NCBI RefSeq assembly: GCF_003286085.1
Contig: NW_020825313.1
Coordinates: 2,542,001 to 2,606,000 of the forward strand
Direction of reading: 5' to 3'
Origin: Drosophila persimilis
Taxonomy: Eukaryota > Arthropoda > Insecta > Diptera > Drosophilidae
DNA: 64,000 nucleotides
This document shows, piece by piece, positions 1 through 11,305 of the stretch. How positions within the stretch are numbered: the stretch's first letter is position 1; each line of letters begins with the position of its first letter. The notes beneath the pieces were generated by a model that was given only the letters and a program-made list of their open reading frames with translations, had not been told where the DNA came from and made no database searches. A program made the translations under genes and the position numbers.

Positions 1-2
1 TT

Positions 3-1124
3 AATCGCAGACATCAGCATCTTTCGGCCGAAAATTCGGACAAACCAAAGCAGGAGCAGAAAGCTGTGCCAAGCAAGCCGCATAATCGGAGCTCATTCGC
101 GTGTTCCACCGCGAATACCAAAAATCAACAATGCAGCTACTGCAATGCGAAAGGCCATTTGTTGACAGATTGCAGTCCATTTGGTCGGCTAGCAGTAATG
201 CAAAGGTTCGAATTCGCAAAAACTGCATCCTTGTGCATCAATTGTCTGCAGCCAGGCCACTCTGTAGTACGATGCAAAGCTAAGAAGTGTCGAGTGTGTG
301 GCTGCTCACACCATACCTTATTGCATAGGTACACAGTGGCGAATAAAAGTCTAGCGTTACCATCACCCCCAGAGAATTCTTCTCCTCCTCCCAATCAGAA
401 TCAACCTTCCACTTCGCATGCTCTCCATGCGACAGCTATGGATAGAGTTATTCTGGCTACGTCGATCGTAAGCGTCCGAACAAATAATGGTGAACATGTT
501 TTGGCCCGAGCTCTGCTTGACTCGGGGTCTCAAACCAATTTTATAACTGAGGACTTAGCACAGCGCTTACAGATCCGTAGGGAGGAGTCGTGTATCAACA
601 TGCTTGGTATTGGTGAATCCAATTCACAAGTCAAGAAAAAGATACACACGGTGGTGAAGTCGCGAATTACTGGTAGTGAGTTTTCGGTTGATTTCTGGAT
701 TCTAAGGTCCATTTCGGGGTACCACCCTGATCAGACACTTAACGTGAGTGACTGGAAAATCCCGAAGAACTTACCACTTGCAGACCCATATTTCTTCAAG
801 CCACAGAAGATAGATATGTTGATAGGTGCAGAAACATTTTTCGAACTTCTATCTGTTGGTCAGATTCGACAAGGTCCTGACTATCCAACTCTGCAGAAAA
901 CGCTTCTCGGCTGGATTGTGTCGGGCAGATACACTCCAAAGGTGACTGCCACCCAAGAAGCTAGGAATTGTTTGAGTTGTCGAGAAGAGTCAGTGATCCA
1001 CATCGACAATACATTACAAAAGTTTTGGTCACTGGAAGAATTGCCGTCTTCTAAAAAGTCTTTATCTCCTGAACACAAGTTATGTGAAAAGCATTATAGA
1101 AGGACTACTCAGGTCGTGCCTTAA
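3..1124 (+). pseudogene. BEL1 gag C-terminus and aspartic protease, ends at in-frame stop
   Basis: The frame is open from base 3 and enters from outside the window. Two cysteine-rich knuckles lie near 135-320 (CSYCNAKGHLLTDC type, then CINC and CRVC pairs with histidines), as in BEL Gag nucleocapsid. The retropepsin-like protease follows, with active site LDSGSQTNFI and the catalytic Asp codon at about 519. A later LLIG-like segment and a GWIVSG motif are normal in the BEL protease/linker region. The reading frame stops at TAA 1122-1124, but the next coding block continues in exactly the same frame. This is therefore one polyprotein cut by a single nonsense codon, not two genes. The protease would process the polyprotein in virus-like particles. 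Confidence 0.88.
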
Positions 1125-4100
1125 GGTCGGTTTGAAGTAAGACTGCCGTTCAAATCAGATCCCAGTATCTTAGGCAACTCCTTTGAAGTGGCTAAACGGC
1201 GGTTTTTATCGCTTGAAAAAAGATTGTCTCGTGACCCCGAGTTGCAGAAAATGTACTTGGAGTTCATGGAAGAGTACCTCTCCTTGGGTCACATGTCTAC
1301 CACAGACAACACAATCCCCAAAACTCCACATTATTTCATTCCACATCAGTGTGTGTTGAGGCCTCAAAGCACGTCGACCAAGCTCCGCGTCGTTTTCGAT
1401 GCGTCTTGTAAAACGTCCTCTCAGGTGGCCTTGAACGACATATTGATGGTTGGTCCTACGATACAGGATGAGCTGTATTCGACATTGCTCCGATTCAGAC
1501 TACACAGGTACGCCTTGACAGCCGATGTTAAGAAGATGTATCGCCAAGTCTGGGTCGCTGATGCGGATAGACAATTCCAGCTCATAGTGTGGAGAAGAGA
1601 CCCGTCTGAGTCCTTGAGAATATACCAGCTCAACACCGTAACATATGGGACTGGACCAGCCCCATTTTTGGCAATTCGGTGTTTGAAGAGGTTGAGTGAG
1701 TCTGCAAAACTCTCATTCCCTAAAGCTGCTGAAGTTATCGACTCCGACTTCTATGTCGATGACATGTTGACTGGTGCTGGTTGCGTAGAGGAGTTAAAGA
1801 CAATTAAGTCTGATGTGGCTCAGGTTCATCAAACCGCTGGGTTTGAATTGACTAAATGGTTTTCGAACTCACCTGAGGTCACCGCATCCGAGAGCACAGT
1901 TAAACCGATAACGATCTCGGACTCAGAGTCAACTAAGGCGTTAGGAATATCGTGGCTGCCACACGAAGACGTCTTTAAGTTCCAAATTGACACGTCAGTT
2001 ATGGGTCTCCGAGCGACTAAACGGAACATCTTATCGGTGACATCAAAGCTGTTTGACCCCCTTGGCTTGTTAAGTCCTTTAGTAATTAAGGGAAAGATCC
2101 TACTGCAGGAGCTTTGGCTCAACAAGCTAGATTGGGATGAGTCAATTCCAATGAACTTGGAAACAGCATGGAACTTATTAAAAGAATCCTTGGGTCAGTT
2201 GGAGAAGATTACCATACCTCGATTTGTGCATACTGATCCCATGTCACCGATTCAAGTACATGCCTTTGCCGACGCATCCATGAGAGCTTATGGAGCCTGC
2301 GTCTATATCCGTAGAAAGACTGCAGAAGGTTTCAAGATCTCCTTGTTGACTGCAAAGTCGAAAGTAGCGCCACTCAAGACGAAAACGCTCCCAAGGCTTG
2401 AGTTATGTGCCGCTCACCTTCTAGCAGACCTTTGTCATCGAATCAAATCACTGCTCAAGGTTCCAATTGATAAAATGATATTCTGGTCAGATTCAGAAGT
2501 TACTCTTCATTGGATCAGATCCCACCCTTCGTCGTTGTCAACATTCGTTGCGAACCGAGTAGCGGAGATTCAAGAGTGGTCAAGTGAAGCTACGTGGCGG
2601 CATGTGCCAACAAAACAGAACCCAGCAGACATAGTTTCGAGAGGTTGTGACGTAGAGGAAATCGTGCAGTCGATCTGGTTTGGTGGACCAGAGTTCCTAA
2701 AGCTTGAAGAAGAGAGCTGGCCCAGAAATCCACACTTCGAGCTTTCCGAAGAAGAGATACAGATGGAAAGTCGGAAGAAATCGGTCAGACTGACCGTCGC
2801 GGCCAAGCCAAATTACTTAGTGGATGTAATCGAGGGATACTCGTCACACCTCAAACTGCTAAGAGTGTTCGTTTTCGTGTTCCGCTTCATCCGAAAATGC
2901 AAAGACAAAAGTCTCAACTTTGGAAAAATTCCGTCATCCGTAGAATACGACGAGGCGTTTCTAAAAATAGTCGAAATAACACAGAAAAATGAGTCTCAAG
3001 AAGATATTGAAAGGGTTCGTAAAGGCACCAAGTTAGGCCCCAGTCTTCAGCGCTTGAATCCCTTCATCCATGAAGAGGCTGGGACATGGTGCTCTTTTTC
3101 GTTGTTGCGAGTTGGGGGGCGACTAGTTAACGCTCCGATGTCATATAATGCCAAGTTTCCTTTGTTATTGACAAAACGCTCGCAGTTTGTGCAGACATAC
3201 GTTCGCTATCTGCATCAAACGAATTTTCATGCCGGCCCACGAGCACTCGTGAGTATCCTTAGACAGCGCATTTGGATAGTGAATGCTCAGGCGGTCTGCA
3301 GGGCGACAGTTAGGTCGTGTATTCGTTGCTTTAAATGCAAGCCGCTACTCCAGACCCAAATGATGGGCAACTTACCCGCACACCGGCTCCGTGCTCTCCG
3401 CCCATTTTCAGTATGTGGCGTTGATTTTTGTGGCCCAGTCTATACGACTCTGAAAATTCGTGGAAGGCCCCCTTATAAGTCCTACATAGCGTTATTTGTC
3501 TGTTTTGCGTCCAAGGCGGTTCATTTAGAAATTGTCTCCGATTTGACGACTAATTCCTTCTTGTTGGCATTCCAAAGGTTCGTCGGTCGTCGAGGATGTC
3601 CGCAACGCGTGAACTGCGACAACGCGACAAATTTCGTCGGAGCAAGTCGCCACTTCAGCGAACTGCGGAGGAAGATGGAGGCGGAAGCGGACGCGATACG
3701 CGAATTTGCGTCAAGAAGCGGGTGCGAGTTTGCCTTCATACCGCCTCGAGCACCGCACATGGGCGGACTTTGGGAGGCCGGTGTGAAGTCTGCCAAGGGC
3801 CTACTCCTACGGGCAGTCGGAAGCGCTCTCCTCACCGCAGAGGAGCTGGAGACCGTGCTGGTCGGGATCGAGGCGGTACTCAACTCGCGCCCGCTAGGAC
3901 CCCTAAGGCCAGACCCAAGCGACGGAGACGCGCTGACTCCCGGGCACCTGCTGACAGGCGGGCCGCTCATCGCACCCCCAGCACCCAGGACCCCGGACCA
4001 GGAGGGTCTGAGCTGCTTAAAGCGATGGCGGCTTGTCTCGTCAGCCAGGCAAATGTTCTGGCAGCGATGGTCCCGGGAGTATGTGCTGGGATTACAAATC

Positions 4101-4316
4101 AGATGCAAGTGGCACCAGGAGGAGCCAAACATAAAGGAAGGCGACCTAGTAATCGTCGCCGAGGACAACCTGCCCCCTCAACAGTGGCTCCTCGGAAGGG
4201 TGGTCGGAACAACCGCCGGGCAGGACGGAAGGGTCAGAGTGGTCGAGCTAAGGACGAGCAGCGGAGCCACGTTCAGGAGGCCGATACACAAATTGGCGCT
4301 TCTGCCAATGGTTTGA
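1125..4316 (+). pseudogene. BEL1 pol: reverse transcriptase, RNase H, integrase
   Basis: An uninterrupted frame of about 1,060 codons (first Met at 1188) in phase with the block upstream of the 1122 stop. The reverse transcriptase palm has FYVDDM at about 1749-1766. RNase H follows (FADASMRAYGACVY region near 2265, then SDSEVTLHWI near 2495). The integrase has an H-H-C-C zinc domain near 3210-3345 and a core triad at Asp 3423, Asp 3618 and Glu 3774 (D-x64-D-x51-E). The C-terminal end PIHKLALLP is typical of BEL integrase. Length and motifs look complete, so this copy is young or recently active apart from the stop at 1122. These enzymes copy the RNA and insert the DNA copy. Confidence 0.92.
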
Positions 4317-4343
4317 AGCCTTCCAGGCCTTCAACGGGGCCGG

Positions 4344-4654
4344 TGTAGCGCCATTTGAATAATAATAATTGTTATTAGGATAGTATTTCATGAAGTCTAG
4401 TGTAAGTTAGGCTAGGGCAAAGCGGGAGCGCAATAAAAGCTCGTTCTCTCGCTCTTGGCGAATTCGCCCCGCTTTGCCACCGTAGGTAAGGTAGGCATAG
4501 AAGAAATTGTTTTAATATATGAAGAGAAGTCGAGAAAAATCCCTGAAATCGAACGCACGTACCCCTTTTCTTTTCGTCGTATTAAAATAAAAAAAATTGC
4601 AGTCACCCAAGAAATTTCGGTATTGTTATTTAGAAAAACTATTCTAAAATTTCA
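4344..4654 (+). repeat. BEL1 3' LTR (311 bp)
   Basis: Begins TGTAGCGCC after a purine-rich tract and ends TTTCA, giving TG...CA ends. It matches the LTR at 60282-60588 almost base for base, with a few substitutions and a short indel. It contains AATAAAAGC near 4431 and ATTAAAATAAA near 4580, possible polyadenylation signals. Confidence 0.9.
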
Positions 4655-4821
4655 CACAGAATATATCGAAGATATAGAACTAGGAATGCAGTTAACTAGG
4701 CTCGGCATATTTAATCCAAAATTATTAAAACAAGACTACCTGTAACAAATAAATTCTGAAAAAATACTGAATATAAAAACTTCCACGTGGCTGAAATCTG
4801 ACACCAACGAAATTCTAATAA
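4655..4821 (+). pseudogene. gypsy-type env fragment (element A family)
   Basis: The sequence from the end of the BEL1 LTR to about 4821 aligns with env of element A at 37205-37370 and 48047-48210, with scattered substitutions. It encodes the coiled region after the fusion-peptide segment and carries stops in every frame. Its left end is the BEL1 insertion point. It stops matching near 4821, where unrelated sequence begins. Confidence 0.8.
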
Positions 4822-4884
4822 TTTAGATGTAACTGACCATATTTTTAAAAAGTTGTCCTAAGAGTTAATGCAACTTATAAAAGA

Positions 4885-5520
4885 TACCAAAACTAAAAGA
4901 GCTGGCTTTCGGGGACAAGTTGGTCCCAATCACATTTCTTGTGTTGCCAGGAAGTGATTGATGCGCTTGTCCTGGGATGGGTCTTCATCACCGTGGCTGG
5001 AGGAAAGGAGACTTGTGCGGGGCACAGGGTTGTAATTCCTGCGAAAGGCGGTTGTGGCGGTCCTAGCGTCCACTGAAGAGTTCTTAGAGCCAGCGTTCGC
5101 CAGAGCCAGAGCGGATTAGGGATCGGTCGAGGAATTCCTGGAGAAGGAGTTGGAGGTTTTCCGGAAACTGGAGGGAGTGTCGAACATAGAACACACACGA
5201 TCAATATGAGCGATGCCCAGCCGATCAAACAAGGATACTACCCCAAGAGTCCCAAGAAGCAAGCCGAAATCAACCAACAGCCATCGAGCCATCGAGCCAT
5301 CATCGTGATGGTCAAAAATAATCCCATGCCAAGAATCGACTATATTTTGGACCAGCTCAGGGAGGCGCGGTTCATCAGTAGCTTGGACTTGAAGGATGGG
5401 TACTGGCAAGTACCATTAGATGAAAATAACAGGATGTTCGGCGCGTTCACGGTGCCTGGTAGGGCACTGTTCCAGTGGAAAGTGATGCCGACTGGATTTT
5501 ACTGGATCCCGAAAATGTAG
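4885..5520 (+). pseudogene. Ty3/gypsy (Osvaldo-like) protease end and reverse transcriptase start
   Basis: Near 4895-5030 a frame reads GDKLVPITFLVLPGSD, the end of a retroviral protease domain. Near 5130-5200 comes FLEKELEVFRKLEGVS, the linker that precedes reverse transcriptase in this group. After a frame change, 5206-5520 encodes PIKQGYYPKSPKKQ, then ILDQLREARFISSLDLKDGY with the first catalytic Asp of the palm, and TVPGRALFQWKVMP. The segment that should carry VDD is gone. The similarity is to Osvaldo/Kabuki-type elements as I remember them; the exact family is uncertain. Frameshifts and a deletion make it dead. Confidence 0.7.
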
Positions 5521-5554
5521 CCGCCATTGCAGTGCTACAGCCCCGGCGAACGTC

Positions 5555-5743
5555 AAAGAGTTGAGCCAATACCTGGGCGACCCAGAACACACCGGAGATG
5601 CAGGGACCAGGAGACCGATGGCAAGGATAGCCGCACGGTACTACTGGCCGGGGATGCACCGTGATGTAAGGGCATATGTGAAGAAGTGCGGGCGGAAGGA
5701 TCGGGACGGCAGTGGTCGAGCGCATGACCAAATATGGTCATGA
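5555..5743 (+). pseudogene. integrase zinc-domain fragment of the same Ty3/gypsy remnant
   Basis: The frame reads ARIAARYYWPGMHRDVRAYV followed by KKC. This is the H2C2 zinc-binding start of a Ty3/gypsy integrase, where consensus has a second CxxC. It sits only about 100 bp after the truncated reverse transcriptase, so the rest of the reverse transcriptase and RNase H have been lost by internal deletion. No integrase catalytic core follows. Confidence 0.65.
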
Positions 5744-7620
5744 AATCACGCCACCAGACGAGTCCCGTTACATAGCTGGTGGAAGGTTAAGAAGACGCCG
5801 ATAGAAAAGCACGGTCACCTTATGGCGGAAAGAACCGTTGTTGCTAGACATTATCGACAACGCCGACACCGAGGGAAGAGGAGGACTGCGATGCTGACTT
5901 GGGACAGTGAGTTAGTGGAGCTAGCAAGTTTCATGTGAAAAGTGGAACATCAGCGGTGAAACAAAGAACGAAGCGAGCCAAAGGTCCCAACCCCTCTAAT
6001 CAACGGTGCTACGTTTGGGTCCCTCAAGTGACGAGCCGCTATCGGACCGTCAAGCCAGGTAAATAAAGTGAAAGCGAACGCGTCAGCGCCGACTGAGTGG
6101 TGGATTTGAGCTACGTGCCAAGAATCGATAGCCCCAGTCGTTAGGGCCGGCGGAGTCACGTTTGGAGACGCCTTGGGGGGTACAGAGTCGGTTTCACACG
6201 CCAAGGACAGAGCGAAGGAGAACTAACAGTCGAGCCAGTGCAGGAGACAAAGTAGTGCAAGATAGCCTTAAGATACCAATAAAGAATAATCGTTATAGCA
6301 GTAATCAAACCAAATCAGTGCATTCTTACTTGTCGTCGGGAAAACTTATAAATTTGTTGCGGCGAGTCCAACGACCGTTGAGCCAGCCCAGCTGAATCAG
6401 ACAGAACAAAACGGTTCATTACAACGTATCGATACAATTTTAGGACCTTCATGAATCTCTTTGTAGCCCGCATATTAAATAATTTTAATAATAATGATGA
6501 TAGGGAAGCAGTGAGAGGAGGGCAAGATCACCATCCCAAATTGCCAACGAGCATCCCAGCCGGGACCACCAGCGTGCGCTTTTCTTCCATTCCCCAACAT
6601 CTCGCCTGAATCGTTACAGTTATAAGTAATATTTTTTGTTTCATTATTATAAAGGTAGTGGCACCCTTTTCTGGGCCAGAATACCGATCTTCATCTCTAT
6701 GGAGAGCTAAATTTTGCAAATCAGTCGCATAGCATTTATTGTTGGGAAGTTGTTAACAACGATCGACAAGCCACGGCTGAACGTGGATTTTAGTATGCTA
6801 TTAAATACCCTACAGTAATGGAGTCCGTAGCCCAACTAGTTAGACACTTGAAAAAGCAGGGAAGAAGTCTTTAGATAGGTCTACCCTGACCACGGATAAT
6901 AAGTTTTAGCAAAGGCCCACTCATATTTTGCAAAAGTCATGCGGCAGAGCTAGCCACCAAATGCTTGAAAATACAGAAAAATATCTTTAAAAAGAGATTG
7001 CCTGGCCACGGGTGCGAAGGAAAGTAAAGAAGACGAAACTGATTGCTTCGATTTAATCGTAATTAAGCTTGCAGTCGCTTTTTTTTGCGGGTCTGCACGG
7101 ACAAAACAATAAAACGTTTGGTTGTTGTTCCGAGTGCTGATTAGCACGGCACAAGCAGCGGTAACCTATGTTTGTGCTTTCTTCTCACACAATTTCAGAG
7201 CTCCGGTAAGTTTTTTTTTCAGGGGTACTAAGCTATGCTTGAAGGCCAATAAATGTTGTTTTTTTTAGTTCTTTATATATTACGGTTTTAAAAAAAATAT
7301 TATTCTTATTCTTATTTCTAAATTGTGGTATGTTTAGTTTCCGTTTGAGTGTCAGAAACAAAGGTGTTGGGAGAGAACGAGAGGGTTAGAAGGCGAAACA
7401 TCTGTTTCGGTTGAAATAGGTCATCGAGCGGCAAAGAATTTCGAGCGCTGAGGAAGAAAAAGATAGTTGAAGTACCAAAGGAAATTGAGCGAATCAACTG
7501 TTTTTGCTCTCGAAGTTCAACGACTTTGCGAGCTCCCGCATAGTGAGTGACAGAAAAAGCGGAAATTATAAATAGTTAAGCGATCGGTTCGGTTGGAAGT
7601 TTAATAAAGTTGAGCGGCTT
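5744..7620. other. unassigned degenerate sequence
   Basis: No reading frame longer than about 80 codons with a recognisable motif. 5744-6300 is GC-richer and may be the 3' remainder of the Osvaldo-like element. 6440-7350 is AT-rich with short A and T runs. A short conceptual peptide near 6805-6875 resembles polyprotein debris but has no motif I can name. Confidence 0.5.
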
Positions 7621-7624
7621 AATA

Positions 7625-7972
7625 ATGGAGGGAGAACTTATAGATCCGTCCGTCTGCATTCTGTGTGGTGAAAGTTTGAATTCTTACAGCTGTCTAAGAC
7701 CAGGTGTGGAAGAGTCGCTTTTGACTTGAAAGACACGCAAACCCCCAAATAGCAGGTACAAAGTAAAGAAAAAGTTTCAGGAAGCCTGGCGGGATCAGTA
7801 AATAATAATCCAGGGTCAGCACCAGTTGATATCGGGAATATAGGGACCATAATTACCCAAGCAGTGCGGGCCATGCAAAACGACCTTCCTCGAAGCTCCA
7901 TCGACGAAAGCGCTTTCCTCGACGAACACCTGAAGTACTGTGGGTGGAAATACATACAATTAAAAAGGGCAT
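7625..7972 (+). pseudogene. possible gag-like coding remnant, unidentified
   Basis: An ATG at 7625 opens a 34-codon frame with CILCGES and a further Cys, ending TGA near 7729. A second open stretch at about 7782-7972 encodes a hydrophilic segment with IGTIITQAVRAM. Codon structure looks real, but I recognise neither piece. It could be the amino end of a retroelement Gag or a first exon. It lies downstream of a purine-rich leader-like region (7340-7620). Confidence 0.3.
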
Positions 7973-8049
7973 AAGGTCGGGGACAATCAAATCCGCAGAT
8001 CGGCGAGAATTGTGAGAAACCACTACTGGAATTCAAATTTATCCCCCTT

Positions 8050-8447
8050 CTAGCTCACACTGCATAGTATCCTAATTAATTACAACGATACAATTAAAAT
8101 TTGTCCGCCCTTCACTCGATCATTCTTTCTTCTTTTTTTTCTTCTCTCTTATCATTTATTTTTCTTCCCTTTCCATCTCTAGGATGAGAGGGAGACGGCA
8201 CAAATTCCTTTTACTGGTATACGGTTATACAGAAACGGCCAAAAGCCAATCTCCGGCCGGCGCACATTGGGGCATTCTGCCGTTACAGCTTGCTAAATTA
8301 ATAGCTTCTGAACAAATAAAGATATCTTCATGAAACAAACTGCATTTGAATCGATAAATCGATTTTTTTTATCGATAAACTACTTTTAATGGTGTTTTTT
8401 TTACTACAAAATATTATTTTTTATTTAATCTTCCACTAAACCTAAAT
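8050..8447. other. AT-rich and pyrimidine-rich spacer
   Basis: A polypyrimidine tract (TTCTTTCTTC type) lies at 8124-8180. A short interleaved ATCGATAAATCGAT repeat lies at about 8350-8392. No coding potential seen. Confidence 0.5.
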
Positions 8448-8809
8448 TGTTCGGGCCAGCCGCTGAATAATAACCGTAACTTTAACATTATTATTTTATG
8501 AGCAGAGAGAGCCGCCTATGTTGTAAAGCGTTGACTTTCTACAGAGCTGCTGCGCTCTCCCGCTAAAGGGTCTCTCTGCCGCCGCCACTTCGGCAATTAC
8601 TTTGATCTGCTGCCGCCACTTCGGCAATCACTTTGATCTAACGCCGTCGTCTATAGTTTAGTTCTATGCTAACCCCTCTGCGCATTGGTTGCATATCGAT
8701 CTCGCATAAAGTTTATCTGGCAATAGCAAGCAATCGGCTTCCACTACGCCACCAAGATTAAATACGAATTATAAAGTTTAACCCAAAATCTCTTTTCATT
8801 TTTGAAACA
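8448..8809 (+). repeat. possible solo LTR of BEL type
   Basis: Starts TGTTCGG like the BEL2 LTR at 40165 and can be closed at a CA near 8809, giving about 362 bp. It holds an imperfect tandem copy of a 28-32-bp motif (CCGCCACTTCGGCAAT core) at about 8579-8640, as seen in LTR enhancer regions. No flanking target duplication is visible and no second copy is in the window, so the boundaries are a guess. Confidence 0.3.
8579..8640. repeat. direct repeat, two ~29-bp copies
   Basis: The motif CCGCCACTTCGGCAAT-ACTTTGATCT occurs twice head to tail with one T/C difference. Confidence 0.8.
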
Positions 8810-9007
8810 CATAGGTGCCAAAAAAGCTTGGCATCTCAAACATAAATTATAAAAATATAAATACCAAAACTTTTTTTTTAGTCTGAAAATTGGTTGCATT
8901 TTTTTTTGTTTCTGTTAAATAATCCTCTGCTTCCTGTTAAATGGGATGAATATCTAATAAACTAATCATTTCTGAAGAATAACTGCTTGCCGATTTATTT
9001 TGTGATC

Positions 9008-9564
9008 TCATCTATCATATATAATTGGTGATATATATGGATCTGAAGAAGCTGCCAACATGTTGAAAAGGTCTTGGTTTTGCTTAATTCGTGATGTCTT
9101 GCACGTATTCATATTCCTGTATTTTTTGTAATCTTTGTTTCTCGTTTCCTGGGATTCCTCTGACATCTCTTTAATTGGTAGGCTCTGATGTTCAATTAAA
9201 ATTTGACCATGTGCCAGAATTTCATGAAGCATGGGAGCTAGCTTTGTTTTCAGGATATTTTTCCAGTAACAGCTCTGCAGTCTTCGAGGCATATTTACCT
9301 TGCGGGTATTTGTTGTTTTTTTCTTTGCAGTTTGAAATATTAAAAATGACACCCAATCTTTTGATAATTTCAATATCCACCCCAGTTATATCTGCAGTTA
9401 TTTCGTTGTTCTCAAAGAATGTCCGTGATAAGTTTCCATCGTTTGTGTTTTGAAATCCTTGTTTGAGGCAGTCCACTTTTAGTGATAGTTTGTCTAAGAA
9501 TTGTTTTTGAATAATTTGTTTCTTAGTCTTTTGTATTTTCTTAGCTGGCGTGCTGTTGTCAAAA
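9008..9564 (-). pseudogene. broken minus-strand coding region, possibly a DNA-transposon transposase remnant
   Basis: Read on the minus strand from about 9560, a lysine-rich start (PAKKIQKTKKQ) continues through KLSLKVDCLKQGFQ and FENNEITADITGVDIEIIK to about 9260. The frame then shifts and continues LHEILAHGQILIEH, LPIKEMSEESQETRNKDYK and NQDLFNMLAASSDPYI. The protein-like composition over about 180 codons with one frameshift suggests a once-real protein. The second half reminds me of an uncharacterised domain in multicopy arthropod proteins, probably of DNA-transposon origin, but I cannot name the family. Stops flank both ends. Confidence 0.5.
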
Positions 9565-9739
9565 GATTATCCCTCTCGCGGAATGGTATATGCAAGTTTT
9601 AAAATGTACTCCATATATCTAATTCTTGCATGCAAGGTTAAAGGGTTAAAAGGACAGGTAAAGGTAGAAATAAAAGCCTGCATATTCATTCAAAACCAAA
9701 TAATAATTGAGGTAGCGCGAAATGGAAAATTATTCTAAT

Positions 9740-9994
9740 ATTGAGCATATGGATTCATTAGTACCTAAATTTGGAGCAGTTTTTCAACTTTAACTGGACT
9801 TTTTAAAAATATTTACCTACATTTTCCCGAGATTTTTATTGTATATGTTCCTTGAACTATTTATTACCTAAGTCTAAAAGCCCTTTCTGCGCTTCAAAGC
9901 AGTTTATCTTCTATACTGATTTACCTGCCACAACCTCACACGAAAAACGGTCAAAATGATGGCCGATTTTGAGTGCTTATATCTTCCAAACTAA
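9740..9994. other. AT-rich spacer, nothing recognised
   Basis: No open frame, repeat or LTR end identified before the element A LTR fragment. Confidence 0.5.
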
Positions 9995-10134
9995 AAGTCT
10001 GAGACGGAACTGACTCCGTTGAGACAAGCAGTCAGTCGGGGAATTCAACAAAATCCAGTAACATTAAGACATTAAGTTTTGTGAAAAAAACAATTCTCTT
10101 TAAAAACCTAATTTCGAGTTGCGGATATTTAACT
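9995..10134 (+). repeat. element A 5' LTR, 3'-terminal fragment
   Basis: Matches the last ~135 bp of the LTRs ending at 38609 and 58618, including GAGACAAGCAG, GTCGGGGAATTCAAC and TTTCGAGTTGCGGATATTT. It is more diverged than those two are from each other. The left part of the LTR is missing. Confidence 0.85.
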
Positions 10135-10147
10135 GGCGCAGTCGGTA
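10134..10147 (+). promoter_or_regulatory. primer-binding site of element A
   Basis: TGGCGCAGTCGGTA directly follows (and shares one T with) the LTR end. Drosophila gypsy uses the same PBS start, thought to pair with a lysine tRNA. Base match seen here; tRNA identity from memory. Confidence 0.8.
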
Positions 10148-10431
10148 TGATTTCTTTAGTGGTCAGCTTGTGTAATTTTAATTATTGTGATCACGCAATC
10201 CCGGAATAGTTAATATATTTAGTTAATGTGAAATCCGCCAAAGAATCTATGTGCTACGAGCACACACGATTAGCAAACCAAAAATTAAGTGAACGGAAGA
10301 AAGCTGAAGTAGTGAATCACCAAGAACAGTGAAACACCAAAAACTAAAAATCAAAAACTTGCAAGTGAACTAAAAATAATTTCAAAACTGCAGAAAAAAT
10401 CAAATAAAACGCAATCAACACAACCTACAAC

Positions 10432-11022
10432 ATGGCGTTACCACCACTAACACTGAGTGAAATCCACCTGAACCAGGCGTTTCTGTTGATCCGGCAAATA
10501 CCCGCCTATGACGGTTCAACTGGACAGCTGAGCTCGTTTATCAACAGAATCGAATATGTTCAAGGATTAGATCTGACGGAAGATATTCGCCAACAAAGAA
10601 TCCTCTTTGAAGCGACTGATATCCAGCTAATAGGAGAGTCCCAACGCATATCACAAATGGTAAAGCGCAACACGTGGCACGAATTGAAGACGGCGCTGAT
10701 CAACGAGATCAAGAATCACACACCCTATGAAGAACTATTACGACAACTATACTCCACCAGATTCAACGGCAGTCTTCGTAAGTTTAACCGAGGAGGACCC
10801 TATATAAACATTACTATTAATAAAATAATATTAAGGTGTATCGCTGATTCGGGATCATCGATTAACATCATGAAAGAGATTCTACTCAGATTCCGAGGTA
10901 AAAGACGAAACCCTAACAGTCCATACCATCAATGGACCTGTCCGTTTAACAAAACAAAACATGTCCGTCCGAACAAAAGTTCTACATTCACAACTTTTCC
11001 GAAAACTATAATATTTTATTAG
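10432..11022 (+). pseudogene. element A gag amino part fused to protease by deletion
   Basis: Starts at an ATG after a 297-bp AC-rich leader. The first ~115 residues (LTLSEIHLNQAFLLIRQIPAYDG onward) resemble the N-terminal Gag of gypsy-type errantiviruses. Near 10780 it runs directly into the protease, with active site ADSGSSINI (Asp codon about 10845). The Gag C-terminus is therefore deleted. The protease continues in another frame at about 11003-11160 (ILLGREYLMASKAV). A working Gag and a free protease are both impossible from this copy. Confidence 0.75.
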
Positions 11023-11305
11023 GAAGAGAATACTTGATGGCAAGTAAAGCCGTCATCGAATACAGAAATGAAACTGTAGCATTAGGAGCTAGGTCGTACC
11101 CAATCATTCAGAGTGGAGAAGTTATTGAAGCCGGCAAGACCGCACAGAAGTGCACTGATCCATCTTCAAAGGAAGAGAAGATCGCACATAAGTGACTTGA
11201 CCCACCTCCAGAGGGAGATCTATACTTCGCTTCCATCTAGACAATGAATTAATTAATTGTAATCAATTAAGATTAGATCATTTAAACGACGAAGAAAGGG
11301 AAGAA

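Larger units (their letters stand above)
1..4654 (+). mobile_element. BEL/Pao LTR retrotransposon BEL1, 5' part outside window
   Basis: Protein order is zinc knuckle, aspartic protease, reverse transcriptase, RNase H, integrase, then a polypurine stretch and a 311-bp LTR. This order and the Pao-type protease and YVDD motif identify the BEL/Pao superfamily. The window opens inside gag. The right LTR ends directly against a gypsy-type env fragment, so the element inserted into an older element. A second 5' LTR of the same family lies at 60282. Superfamily assignment is secure; the named Drosophila family is not determined. Confidence 0.93.

Noticed and set aside
3521-4348. Long frames opposite to and beside BEL1 integrase (215 and 250 codons)
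   Set aside because: Arg/Pro/Ser-rich shadow frames in a GC-rich part of pol; no motif, and the pol frame explains the sequence.
8350-8392. ATCGATAAATCGAT cluster as a binding-site array (DREF-type TATCGATA)
   Set aside because: Very AT-rich context and no promoter or gene next to it; too little to support a regulatory call.
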